Source: Cristatella mucedo
Lineage: Eukaryota; Bryozoa; Phylactolaemata; Cristatellidae
Assembly (NCBI GenBank): GCA_009760855.2
Contig: WPIO01000041.1
Location: 3,244,001 to 3,285,000, forward strand
Length of the DNA stretch: 41,000 nucleotides
Direction: 5' to 3'
Part shown: one piece after another, positions 22,195 to 33,058 of the stretch
How the letters are laid out: each line of letters opens with the position of its first letter
How positions within the stretch are numbered: position 1 is the first letter of the stretch
Position numbers and translations under genes: made by a program
The notes under the pieces: model-generated
What the model was told of the DNA's origin: nothing
The model's input: only the letters and a program-made list of their open reading frames with translations
Databases searched by the model: none

Positions 22195-22866
22195 ACTTTG
22201 AGCCGAGAATGTCGCGCGCCGATTGGCAGCCGGGACCTTTCCCTCAGCAGGCAACCGACGCGATTCTCCTCCAATAGGAACGAAGCAGCATTGGCGTCGG
22301 CGTCGGCGCCGCGGCGTAGGCTCGCTGGCAATGCGTCGTGCTGTAGTACGAAGCGAGCGCAGGCTGCCGGGGAAGCTCGCTGCGGGGAGCGCACTGTACC
22401 CTCTGGGTGCCACATCGAGGCTTTTTCTCCAGCTCGCGGCAGCCGCCGGCGGCGGCGGCGGGCCCAGTTTCAGCGTTCGTCCGTGCGCTCCTACCTTATC
22501 AGGGGCACCGAGGTAATTTCTTGCGCAATCCGGCATTTCTTCTCCCGACTGCCTGTGAGGAGACGTAACGAGCCAATTGGATTTGATTTTCAGCTTTCCT
22601 GCTGAATGTCAGCGAGCGATCTGTCTATTGCCGCCGCCCCTTCTCCTTTCCTCCACCCGCACTACCCACCCACACACACACCCGAACCACTCACCCAACC
22701 CCTGCTCAATACGGGCTTGGCTGTGACGTAGACGCCATGACGCAGACGCGGTAAAGAAGGAGTGGCCGGAGACGCTCGTAGAAGTAGCGCACCTTCTGCT
22801 TGAAAGGCGTCGGACAGCGTCGATCAGCGATTGGCTTTGGCCGGAGAGCAGCACGTTGCACTCGGA

Positions 22867-22932
<66 letters not shown>

Positions 22933-23240
22933 GTAATCCGACGTCGCGTGGGCGCGAAGCTAATGAAGACAGCAGCGACAGACAGCCGACGCGCGGCGGA
23001 TCAATGTCACGTCGCAGTGACCACACCTCCGCCGCCCTCGCTAGTTTGGGTAGCGGCACAATGCGCGAAACGTGCGAAAACCTGAAGGTAGCGATACGCC
23101 GACGATATCAACAGGGCGCTCAGTAGTCTTCGCGAAGTGGTAACAACAGCGACGCAATATAAAAGAAACCCCATAACGATAGCCTATGCATTCCGGCTGA
23201 TGCGACAGGCGAAATCCAGCCAACTCGCTAGCAGGCTGAC
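22195..23240. promoter_or_regulatory. GC- and CpG-rich island with TATA-like box, no assigned gene
   Basis: CpG-dense, carrying the (GGC)n repeat and, at its right end, AATATAAAAGAAACC (23157-23171), a TATA-like sequence on the plus strand. Nothing recognisable is encoded downstream on that strand within 700 bp. Confidence 0.3.
22863..22932. repeat. (GGC)n trinucleotide repeat
   Basis: About 21 perfect GGC units within a GC-rich island. The Gly or Arg or Ala/Pro runs in open frames across it are composition artefacts unless an expressed exon is shown. CGG/GGC repeats of this length are often 5' UTR features in animals. Confidence 0.96.
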
Positions 23241-23939
23241 AGCAGCGCTCGCTCAGAGCTAGGACTCACCTACCGGCAGACCGTCGCCCCGAGAGAGCTA
23301 CTGCGATCAGGCACATACCTACCTTATATTCTTAGTAGCGCGGTCATAAGTCAGACAAGAAAATGTCGTTCGCACAAAATCGTAAATTGCGCTCTTTGAT
23401 TCGTTTAAATGACGCCACTATCCGCGATCACTTCTCGAGTGGGCTGCAACAGTCAATGCGACGTGCGGTTCAGTGCGGTTAATGATTGATTTCGGTTGCT
23501 CGACTGCTTTGGCGCTGCCGCGGGTTTATCGACTAGTGAGTTTATGGCTTGTTGAGGATAATAGCTTTATGAGTTTATGTTTTGATGGAGGGTGACTTAC
23601 GCTCTTGAGAGAAGGGAGCTCGTGGGAGCGTGGTCGCAGGAGAGGTCGGTCACGTGAGCCGTCGCATTGCGAGAGACCAGATGCACAGCTGCTCTGGGAC
23701 ATTCAGCGTTTCCGACCGTCGATTGCTTGCTGTCGATGAGTCAAACAACACGCTGCTCATAAGCCTCGGCTTATTGCGGCTATCTCGTGACGGCTCCTAG
23801 GTTCTAGTTCAGCGGCCGAGCTCATTGTTCACAATCCGGGCTCTAGCAGTCTAGCTCATCGCCTGCTGCGATCTCAGGGCATTGCCGCGTGATCGAGCGG
23901 CCGCAATCTCGGCCAGTATGTCCGTGTTCAGAGCCGCCC

Positions 23940-24040
23940 GAATAATAATAATGATAATACGTTTGATGTAGCACCCTCAGGGAACTCAATCTTTTTCTAG
24001 GCACTTTACATTCGTTGCAGAGGCAGCACGATCGAATGAT
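23940..24040 (-). mobile_element. LINE-A 3'-end scrap
   Basis: (TAA)n-like tail at 23940-23959, then GTAGCACCCTCAGGGAACTC, TTTTTCTAGGCACTTTACAT and GCAGAGGCAGCACGATCGAA, matching the terminal about 100 bp of family A. It is truncated after that. Confidence 0.72.
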
Positions 24041-24235
24041 TGAAATTGTATCGCGGCGACCCGAGCGAGTCCGATCGAAGCGGTACGGCGGGGAGCTCTC
24101 TACTGCGGGAGAGTGCAGAAATTACTGCCAGGGTGCTGTGCGTCCACCCAATTGTGGAGCAGAATTCGGCCGACGGCCGTGCACCGCTCGGCTCAGCTAA
24201 TACGGCATCCTTTTTTTCGTACAGCAATGTCAGAT

Positions 24236-24262
24236 CTGCTATGAGCTCTTTGCTCATAGCAG
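24236..24262. repeat. 11-bp inverted repeat
   Basis: CTGCTATGAGC, loop TCTTT, GCTCATAGCAG: perfect 11-bp stem. No T-tract follows; no function implied. Confidence 0.75.
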
Positions 24263-24360
24263 GCTGTTCAACATGGTCGCCCGGGTATATTTGCATTAAA
24301 TAAGCACGTTTTTAGCTACCCATTCTATTTAGAGTTTTTGTGTTATACCTAAATATTGAA

Positions 24361-24490
24361 TCCTAAACCCTAAAACCTCTAAACCCTAAGCTCAAAAACT
24401 CAAAAAAAATCCAAAATCTAACCAAACCACAAGCGGTACGCCCGAAAACATACAACCATTAGATATTAAGCCCAAAATCCTAAACACCAA
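24361..24490. repeat. Telomere-like CCCTAA motifs in an A/C-rich tract
   Basis: CCCTAA occurs at 24368-24373 and 24384-24389, with CCTAAA and CCCTAAG neighbours in an AT- and C-rich, G-poor stretch (about 24360-24490) that stands out from the GC-rich surroundings. Too degenerate to call an interstitial telomere array. Confidence 0.4.
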
Positions 24491-25964
24491 TCAAAAAAGA
24501 TAGCTAGAAACGTGTTTAGTTAGCGTAAATATAAACCTGTGCTCGTGGACAAATCGACGAACAACCTGCGATAGAGCTGTGCTCACAGCACATCTTACCT
24601 CGCTATATAGGAACGAACGACCCCGCATTAGCTGGTCTATTGACATGCCCTAGGACGACGCCATCGGGCTTCGATAGTGAGTTGGCCTTGATTAGGCGAC
24701 GAAAATAAATGCACCCAGAACGGTCGATGCTTGCACACGTCCGTCAAAAGAATTGAGATCGAATTCAAACACCAAGCTTTGGTTCTCAGCCTTGTCGACG
24801 CGTCATCCGCCGATGTAAGGGAGGCGGAGCGAGAAAAAAGAGGAAGTCAGAGTCGCGACGTAGGGCTCGCGAGAAAGGGGAGAGGCCGAGAAGGCGGAGA
24901 ATGCCGACGACGCAGACGACGAGCGACAGACAGGTCTTGAGCCGTCGGATTTTAAACGTCGGCCATTTTGAGCAATCATTGGAACTGTCGGCTAAATTTG
25001 GAGACAAGACTCGTTCGTGCAACGGTAGGAGAACCGCGGGTAAGGCTTCCGGTAGGGTCATTACTGATTGGCCTCCACTCTAGACTGCGACCTAACGAGA
25101 GAATTAGATGGTAGTAGTATGCCCAGGTATTTAAAAGAGTTTCTGCTACTTCCTAGTGCAGAAAGGTACTTCTGACTAAAGAGTGTGGTCGATGTCACGG
25201 AAAAGTTGGACAAATCTAATGTCAAGGCCACTGCTAACCCGCGGTCTGCTGAGAGTATGCGATACGGCTATTAAGCGGAAACTTGGGCTTGCTAATTGAT
25301 GACGACACCAGGACTAAACGTAAGACTGTCGACCGAACGGATGTCAAGAGCGCTAATGTAACCAATCTAGCTCGTTTGCAGGCGACGGTTTGAGCTACGT
25401 GTGCTGAAATCGGGACACCCGCTATACGGGATGGGAAGCAAGCCGTCGTGTACGATTTTACTTGAGACCGGAGCGGGCTTCTGGCGACGTGCAGGTGGCT
25501 GGTAAATCAGCCTGGACTGAAGATCACAGTGATAATAGTAAACATACCATGGGTCATTTCAATAGTGCCCAAGGTTCAGTGATATCCACGATATCTCTGT
25601 GATATAGAGAATCAGTGCCCAAGGCTCAGTGATATGTATGCACTGTGATGCACAGCGATATGCACAGTGCTCAGTGATATGCACTGTATCAAGCATGAGA
25701 AAGCAAACAAGACAGCTGTCAACATCAACTGGATCGTGCGTACAGGTTCGCAGGCAAGGAGCACCTGTACGCACACACAGGTTCGCAGGCAAGGCGCACC
25801 GGAACAAAAAAAAATTTCGCTGGGGCGAAGGGATAGCTAACCGGAACGAATGCAATTTTAGCCGAGACTTGTACGATGTGAGGTCATTTCGCGTTGTCAC
25901 CGTACACGGATGCGAGTACCGGATTTTTGATGCACGCGAGCTGATGGCTCGATCGCTAAAGATC
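24491..25964. other. No gene recognised
   Basis: Contains CAGTGATATGCAC-like repeated motifs (25570-25690) and the 25742-25806 duplication. On the minus strand near 25110-25130 TTTAAATACCTGGGCAT could encode FKYLGI, a LINE C-terminal motif, but nothing around it supports an element. Confidence 0.4.
25742..25806. repeat. Direct duplication with hairpin
   Basis: ACAGGTTCGCAGGCAAGG occurs at about 25742 and again at about 25778, each followed by AGCACC or CGCACC. The first copy is also flanked by GTACAGG and CCTGTAC, which can pair into a hairpin. Confidence 0.8.
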
Positions 25965-26022
25965 TGAACTAAAGGCACGGTCTCCAAAAGCTTGAGGTTT
26001 GTGCGAGGTATAGGTAAACTGG
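25965..26022 (-). mobile_element. LINE-A coding-region scrap
   Basis: About 58 bp: AACTAAAGGCACGGTCTCCA then AAAGCTTGAGGTTTGTGCGA and GGTATAGGTAAAC. It matches family A at 17640-17700 and 39150-39200, the region encoding the GDRAF-like C-terminus. No tail, so probably an internal remnant. Confidence 0.5.
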
Positions 26023-26799
26023 CGTTTCTTGTCCGTTGCAGAATTCCCCCCGAAAACCTAAGCTCTTGCGAACATCGTTAACGGTAACTTATACAGATAA
26101 GACCTGTTTAAAGCTAATCTGATTGTTGTTTGACCGTAGAGTGTAGGAAATTACGTGCGTTTAGACATCTGAGCGCTTATCACTTCAGGCTGGGCCTGCC
26201 GCGTCAGCGGCGTTGCTAGATCTGCTGGCGGCTAGGCGTTTGATCTGCTGGCGGATAGTAACCTGCATATTAGTTATGATCGTGCCCACCTATCATCAAT
26301 TCGTTGTCGTAGTTCAAATGCATTCCTAGACGTTATTGCCGTTGCTAAGATGAGGGAATTATGCATTACAAAATGAAAAGGTGGAGCATTTACAAATCAA
26401 AATTGGAGGTGGAGCCGCTACTATCACACGCTCGACCTTCTGCCGCAGAGTGGCCGCCTTCTCCGCTAGCGCCGCACCGCGCCGCCGGTGGTGACTTTCG
26501 CGACGGAGACGCGCTTGTGCTGCGACTGGCGGCTGCTCCGGCTGCGCGCCGCCGCGTCGACCTTGCTGCGCTGCGCCTTGCGGCGAAGCACGACCACTGT
26601 CTGATCGGACGAGCAGGTGACGTCGTCATCTACCTAATTCTGCTTATCTGACCACGTGCAGATCTCATTCAGCCTACATTGTGCACCCTCCTCCTCCTCA
26701 CCTAAAATCAACTGTGAATCGCGAAACCTCAACACCCTTAAATCGATGCTATTCGTGCGATAATACCTGCCTCGCCACTGCTGCCCAATCCCATTTCCG
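26023..26799. other. Short GC-rich patch with an unexplained open frame
   Basis: A GC-rich patch at about 26430-26630 has a 55-codon minus-strand open frame (26633-26469, stop TAG at 26466) reading DVTCSSDQTVVVLRRK near its start, a WD40-like tone. There is no ATG or firm splice site, so it is not called as a gene. Confidence 0.3.
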
Positions 26800-26875
26800 A
26801 CCTGTCATTTCCCTTTGCAGCAAATGTAAAGCGCCTAGAAAGAGATTAAGTTCTCTGAGGGCGCTTTATCAAGTA

Positions 26876-26911
<36 letters not shown>

Positions 26912-26912
26912 C
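26800..26912 (+). mobile_element. LINE-A 3' end with long (ATT)n tail
   Basis: Plus-strand terminus: TTTGCAGCAAATGTAAAGCG, CCTAGAAAGAGATTAAGTTC, TCTGAGGGCGCTTTATCAAG, then TACATT followed by about 11 ATT units. It is the cleanest copy of the shared LINE/SINE end in the window. A second LINE-A body starts just after the tail. Confidence 0.8.
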
Positions 26913-26914
26913 AT

Positions 26915-27395
26915 TGGTAGATTACTACAAGACGACACTAGCTGACACGCTCGACGAGTTTGCACCTCTGACTAAGCACACTGTTCGCCTTTGCCCAGAC
27001 GGCTTATGGTTTACCACAGACATTCAACTAGCTAGGTAAGCGAAAGCTTGAGAAGCATACACAAGATCAGGACTGACTGTCAATCGACAAGCATAAGAGG
27101 ACTAAGGTAGATCGTACCAATCGGTCCTAGCAAAGGCCAAGTCCAGCTTCTATAAAGCATTGTTGAATCACGGGTGCACAATTAAAAAATGGTCTTGTCG
27201 ACGATCAACCATCGTCTTAACTGCTCCCAGGTTAGCTCCTTACCTAGTGATCCCTGCGATGATGATCTAGGCGATTGCTTTCCTTGCCTCTTTCTCCAGA
27301 AGAAAAACAAGATTAGGGAGTCTATCCGTACGATTGCAGAATCCTCCATGGAATCATGGACCACTATTCCACGGAGCATCTCAATGTCTACATTC
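26915..27395 (+). mobile_element. LINE-A inter-domain region (between endonuclease and RT), 5' part of a SINE-split element
   Basis: Plus-strand translation shows the usual linker of L2/CR1-type ORF2: TLADTLDEFAPLTKHTV, CPDGLWFTTDIQLAR, RSGLTVNRQA and LAKAKSSFYKALLN. After a frame change come a C-terminal SDPCDDDLGDCF-like stretch and NKIRESI. It continues after a SINE insertion at 27667. The endonuclease domain itself was not found. Confidence 0.75.
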
Positions 27396-27666
<271 letters not shown>

Positions 27667-29012
27667 GTTACTAGTGACCTCGTACCGAAGTATGTATATC
27701 TCAATCAAAGAAGACAACTAGTCCTCGGGACCCTGTTCCCACTGTCCTGCTTTTACGATGCTTAGACCTGCTGCTGCCATGCATAACTAACGTCATACAT
27801 ATGTCATTAGCCTCAGGTCATGTCCCAGCACCTTTCAAAAGGGCTGTAGTCAGGCCACTACTCAAAAAGCATCACTGGACCAAGAGAACTTGAGCAACTT
27901 CCACCCAGTTTCCCTTCGTGCCTATCAAAACCACTGTAATGAGTCGTCGTGGCAGGCCAGCTGAACTCACAACTCAGTGAAACTTCAAACCTAAAGCTAG
28001 TAACCTTTCAGTCTGGCTTTAGAGCTTAACGCTCCGCTGCAGAGTTGGCAATGCTCCTGGTGTTATAACGACCTACCTGGGAATGCAGACTTAGGCAGAG
28101 TTGATCTGCTTTCCTTTGATCACGAAGTTCTTTTTGAGAACCTCTCATCTCGCCCGGGGATCACTGGCACTGCATTGCAATGGTGCAGATCCTCTCTCAG
28201 TGGGAGACCTCAGAGTATTAATGTGAATGGAAAAAGATCATCCGAGGAGCCTCTGCAATATGAGGTACACCAGGGATCTGTGCTTTGCTCCGTTCTTTTC
28301 ACGGTTTATACTCACTCTCTAGCGGAAGTGATTGCCAGGCACAATGTCTACGGCTTTCACGTGTACGCAGATGGCACTTAGTTGTACCTTTGCTTTGATC
28401 CACCCCTCGTGTAGGTCGAATTCTCCTAACTCCATTGCTGCATGTATTGATGATATCTGCACATGGATGGCAGCAAACTTTATAAAGTTAAATGATGATA
28501 AAACCAACTTACTATTGGGAAAACCATGTGTGATTCCGAAATTGGAAAGGTTAACGCTCAAAATTGGCTCTGCCAGCATATCTCCCGTTCATTAACACGA
28601 AATCTAGTTGTCATGTTCCAAAGTGACCTTGCATTAGACGATCACATCAGCTCCACAGTCAAGTCTCTCCCTACTTTTAGCTATATAGCATTGCTGAAAT
28701 TCAAGCTTGTTTAGACAGAGATACCACAGCTAAATTAGTCCATCAGTTTGTGACATCCCGTCTTGACTTTTGTAACTCAATTTTCGCTGGTCTATCGGCC
28801 TGTGCAATCAGGCGCTTACAGCTGGCGCAAAGCTCTGCAGCTTGGCTTGTCTGCAGCGCGTCTCACGTGCCACATCTCACCACTTTTTTTTTATTGAGCA
28901 TGCCACTGCTAACCATTCGATCGTGCTTCCTGTGCAGTATCTGTAAAGCGCCTATTGAGCGATTGAGTTCTCTGAGGTTGCTATATCGAATGCATAATTG
29001 TTATCATTAATA
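27667..29012 (+). mobile_element. LINE-A RT and 3' end, 3' part of the SINE-split element
   Basis: Continues the LINE after the SINE. Landmarks are RDPVPTVLL, CITNVIHMSLASGHVPAPFK and RAVVRPLLKKHHW (27800-27880), GITGTALQW then SINVNGKRSSEEPLQYEVHQ near 28170-28270, SVLCSVLFTVYTHSLAEVIA, and YADGT at 28366-28381 where the second catalytic Asp is lost. They continue with WMAANFIKLNDDKTNLL, KIGSASISP and SRLDFCNSIFAGLS. After about 28885 an internal deletion removes the LHWLP-to-WNSLP segment, and sequence jumps to the 3' UTR and terminus (GTAAAGCGCCTATTGAGCGA, about 28950-29012). It has many stops and is dead. Confidence 0.82.
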
Positions 29013-29084
29013 GTTGCCCAGACGCTGGGCTAATTACAGCAGCTGCAGCAGCAGGCACGCACAGCAAGATGCACTCTAGGAGGA

Positions 29085-29275
29085 CCGCGGAGGTCAAACA
29101 GGTAGGCTGGTGAGAGGCTGGTGATAGCGAATGACGCGATTCTTAAGCGAGAATGGGGATCTCGAAGTCGATTTGATGCTTGACAGGGTGCCAATCAATT
29201 TTAGACAGAAGCGAGGTGGTGCGGTACCTATGCCGTCGACGACAGACCAGACAAGCCGCTGGGTGTGACGAACGA
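29085..29275 (-). mobile_element. LINE-A coding-region scrap
   Basis: Minus-strand translation gives LVCRRRHRYRTTSLLSKIDW then HPVKHQIDFEI. This aligns with the LVCRGRR...LADVHWLPVKQRIDFKV block of the 17.3-18.2 kb copy. Flanking sequence is too decayed to extend it. It lies tail to tail with the plus-strand element to its left. Confidence 0.62.
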
Positions 29276-30184
29276 AGCGACCACTCTTTGTACTCCAGCC
29301 ATAGCCGCTGTGGAGCCTGTAGCTGGCGGCTAGCTCCGAGAATTCACCGCACTAATTGCCGAGGTTATGAAGCGGTGCTCTGATTTTGTTCAAGCACCTT
29401 TCTACCCCGCGATGTCGACGGTGCGCCTGTCGGTCTGGTGATAAGTGTCATCCCTCGGTGTGTGCCGACTGAAAAACCGTGTTTTGTTCGTGCTAGCTGT
29501 GGTGACAATGAACCGTGTCGAGTGGCTTAGGGGAGGCACCCTGGCTTCATGATGACAGAGAGAACTGCCTGTCGATTGCATGCGCCTCTCTGCTTTTCGA
29601 CGCTTTTCCTTCTTCATGCTTTTGCCGACTTAGGAAAGGGCGTTCTTCTTCGTGGCAATATTCGCAAGAGTCGTGATCGCTACAATCTGCGATGATGCTT
29701 GATTGAGATTCCAAGCTAGTTCGCATGCAATACGAAATCTGCCAGCGCCTCGGCATGTCGGTGCGAACTTCGTTCGCCAGCTACGACCAGGATGCCGTTG
29801 CTGAATGGGCATGTCAGTCGTGAAAGCGAATTAATCGGGCATCCTCTTAATTCACAGCAACCTAATTGTTCAGGGCATTAGGAAGGTCTGGCAGTGAACG
29901 CATGTTCTCAGCTAAGGGATCTGCAGGCTTTTGCCCGGCATTCTTCGAAGGATGTTCAGCTGAGCATGTAAGGCAGACCGGATTGAATTGGTGAGACAGT
30001 TCTAAGGTGTGTGGGTCAAGTCGCACTCGAACTCGCTAATACTTCAGCTGCTGAATTATGGCTTAGTTTCGTGTGCTGTGCGCACTAATCGAGTCCTAGC
30101 TATGTGTTCGTTTTAGGTATCGATTCACTTGGTAAAGTCTCCAACTAGATGAAATGCTGATGATCTGACCGCCTGAAAAGAGAT
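29276..30184. other. No feature recognised
   Basis: Mixed sequence; minus-strand frames of about 60-70 codons lack signatures. Confidence 0.45.
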
Positions 30185-30505
30185 GGGTTCCTTGATAGAC
30201 TGTGGTACTCGCTTCCACGATTCTTACGCAACGACATCTACTCTCCAACTGCCGACTATGGCACATCTTTTTCAGCGGTCCTGAACTGCTACTTCTATGC
30301 TACTCACTACCTCAACTGCTCTCCTAACTCTGCCGTGCTTTCCACTTTTTCTTTGTTGCGTGAGACGAAGTCTGTTGGCTACCGAATGCGTACCGAAGGC
30401 CGCTTAGGCTGTGAGTGAGCTATACAAAACTCTCCTGCGTAACACCCACATGGTCTTTATGACTTTGTGGAGTTACAGAAGGAGATACAATACAAAACAA
30501 TCAAT
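30185..30505 (+). mobile_element. LINE-B 3' fragment
   Basis: Plus-strand copy with DRLWYSLPRFLRNDIYSPTA, DYGTSFSAVLNCYFYATHYL and RMRTEGRLGCE, a TGA at the family's terminal Cys codon region, then TCTTTATGACTTTGTGGAGT, TACAGAAGGAGATACAATAC. It is close to the 36.1-36.8 kb copy but begins later. No RT core is present. Confidence 0.75.
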
Positions 30506-30814
30506 CGTATTGATGCCCAGCCGGTTTTCTGCGAAGGCTATCGGCGATGAACGCGAACACCACACACCGTACAACGGCCTGCAACGAACTGTGTGAAACT
30601 GGAGAGCTCGGCAAGCGCTCAGTGGCAACTTATGTTAGGGCCGGCCAAGGTGACGAAAGCGAACGCTAAACTCTGCGGGGGGCGGTTTTATTTTTGGTTT
30701 CTTACCCTAGTCCGACCGAAGGGTGACCTGAATTTAAGGAGAGGGCGGGGACACGAGTGCATGGGCATGCACGGGCATGCCTGCCGAAGTGCGGCTGGAA
30801 GATTGTGGCTTCTT

Positions 30815-30939
<125 letters not shown>

Positions 30940-31200
30940 TTGGCTATTCTTGAGAGATTATGGCCAGTTGAGAGATAATTGGCGGTTTCCTGAATTGCGC
31001 AACGGTGACGGGCTGGAGCGGCGCACCATCTCGTGTTTAGAGGCTGCGCACAATTCAATTCAAAGAGAGGCGTGGCTTCGCTGCTCCGGGCTCTCCGAAC
31101 TCTGAGGCTCGGGCTCTCTGGGCTCTCCGCTCGCTCTGCCGGTGAGCAGCTAGTACTCTGGGCTGTGACAGTGAGCTACAGCAGGTGCTGAGCGCCTGGC

Positions 31201-31201
<1 letters not shown>

Positions 31202-31273
<72 letters not shown>

Positions 31274-31280
31274 CTCTCTC
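31202..31280. repeat. (CT)n microsatellite
   Basis: About 70 bp of CT then TTTCTCTCTC. It is the inverted-complement partner of the (GA)n tract 265 bp to the left. Confidence 0.97.
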
Positions 31281-32524
31281 CGCTGCCACGAAGTAGACTA
31301 ATCTGCATTACCGAAACGGACTGGCCGCAGTGGGCCGCAGTCACGACATCCCCTCCCCCGAGTTGACAATCCATATTCAGCTGAAGCCACCTTTTTTCTC
31401 AACGCGTCTGCTCCGTCCGTGTGAAACGCTGCGTGCGTGCTTAAGCGTCAGCTGACGCTACGCGCGCGCGCTATCGCCAATCGTCGTGCTTCCCGTCCAC
31501 CATATGCAACTGAAGTCTAGAAAGTAATTCGTTCCTCATAGAGAGCCTCAGAAATGTCCTATTGTGGTCACTATTGAGTCTAACCGCGAGCAGCTTCGCC
31601 GCCGCCGCCGCCACTACCTCAGCAACCGCCGACGTCGCCGCCGCCGCCGCCGCCGCCACTTCAATTCGTAAGGCAGCTTATCGAGCAATGTGTACGCATA
31701 GCCTAGCTGTAACACCCGAGGCCACTTCTTAGGCACGCCGCCAATCAGGTCAACTAATTACCATGACCCCTCAGACTGGCTGCTTGACTTCTGGCTCCGA
31801 GCGTGCACTCGAACGTGGGCAGGTACGCGAGCGCGAGCTCTCGGACGGGGGTGGTGGGGGCGGGGCGGTGGGTGCGGGGCGGGCGGGGTAATGGCGGCAA
31901 GAGGTGCTCCAAAGCCTCTGAAAAGACATACCTGTATCAGCACACCGACTGCTCAGGTACCGGATACCAGGTACCGGCTTCTGAGCTATGGTTGCGGCAC
32001 TGAACTGCCGCACGCTGCTTACCTCCGGTCGAGGTCGTCGGCACGAACAGGAAGACGAGGGCAAGCGCTAGTACAAGTGCTCGACTATGCTAAACTCGGT
32101 TAGGTTCTACATCAGTGCAGATTTATTACAGTGCAGATATGTCACAGCGTAGAGATGCCACAGTGCAGATATGTCACAGGCAGATGTAAATGGCTGTCGG
32201 TCATCTAGAGAACCTTTCGAGTAAGGGGTCCAGAGTCTAGTGTCCGACCTTAAGCTACTTCCTTGCGAGAGAATATCTGAGCGGGTGACTCGTTGGCTTC
32301 TGCGTGCTCGACGCCGTGCGCATGTCACCAAGCCCCACGGGCAATCTCTCCTTGCAGCGATTGATTGACTCTCTCTCTCTCTCTCTCGCCCGAGTTGCCG
32401 CTGCAGAGCGCCTCGCTAGAGATATAGTTCTCTCATTCTTCTTGCTGTGCAAACGGCGTATTGTTATGAGATTTGTATTGTTATTTTTGTGTTATTATTG
32501 TCTAGAGTCTCACTAGAGGCACAC
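31281..32524. other. No gene recognised
   Basis: Contains the CCG repeat, a G-rich GGGGGTGGTGGGGGCGGGGC stretch at about 31846-31890 with G-quadruplex potential, a CAGTGCAGATATGTCACAG-type duplication at 32120-32180, and a short (CT)n at 32370-32388. Confidence 0.45.
31594..31656. repeat. (CCG)n imperfect trinucleotide repeat
   Basis: CCG runs at about 31597-31612 and 31629-31656 separated by ACTACCTCAGCAACCGCCGA. An Ala-rich minus-strand frame crosses it but has no support as a gene. Confidence 0.85.
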
Positions 32525-32562
32525 ATGTCATCACCAAACACAATCCTGGCTTTCATTAGTAA
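32525..32562 (+). mobile_element. LINE-A RT scrap before the GCT repeat
   Basis: Thirty-eight bases (GTCATCACCAAACACAATCC then TGGCTTTCATTAG) encode VITKHNPGFH followed by a stop. This matches the block just upstream of the YADD box in the 11.5, 20.1 and 28.3 kb copies. Too short for certainty on its own, but a LINE-A 3' end on the same strand follows 320 bp later. Confidence 0.5.
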
Positions 32563-32607
32563 GCCCACGACATCCGGCTTTGCCCACCCAGTTCTATCGT
32601 TTTAAGC

Positions 32608-32718
<111 letters not shown>

Positions 32719-32884
32719 CCTCCTCCCATTCGCTCGCTCGCTTCCCTCGCTGCCGGCATCGACGACATTCGCGTTTGGACGGCTCAACTTCCTTCCTGAA
32801 GCTCGATCGACGAGGAGAGCAAGCGAGTGTGCTTATGCTCGCTCACGCTGTGCGTGCTGCGACTAACCATACTTGCTTGTCGAG

Positions 32885-33050
32885 CCTGTGCTTGTCACCC
32901 CTAACCATGTTACTCCTGTCGTTCATTCAGCAAACTACCACTAGCCATTCGATCGTGCTTCCTTTGGAGCAAACTTTAAAGTGCCTAGACAGAGATCGGG
33001 TTCCCTGAGGGCGCTATATCAAGTGTTGTTTTGCTGTTATCGTTATCAAT
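32885..33050 (+). mobile_element. LINE-A 3' end
   Basis: CTAGCCATTCGATCGTGCTT, CTTTGGAGCAAACTTTAAAG, TGCCTAGACAGAGATCGGGT and TCCCTGAGGGCGCTATATCA match the family terminus (compare 12.44-12.52 and 28.91-29.0 kb). The tail has decayed to TGTTGTTTTGCTGTTATCGT. It joins a minus-strand LINE-B copy tail to tail. Confidence 0.72.
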
Positions 33051-33058
33051 AGTTTTCT

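Noticed and set aside
22800-23126. Gly- or Arg-rich protein across the (GGC)n tract
   Set aside because: All frames are open because of the repeat; no conserved sequence on either side.
25100-25140. LINE C-terminal motif FKYLGI on the minus strand
   Set aside because: Only six residues match and no neighbouring block supports it.
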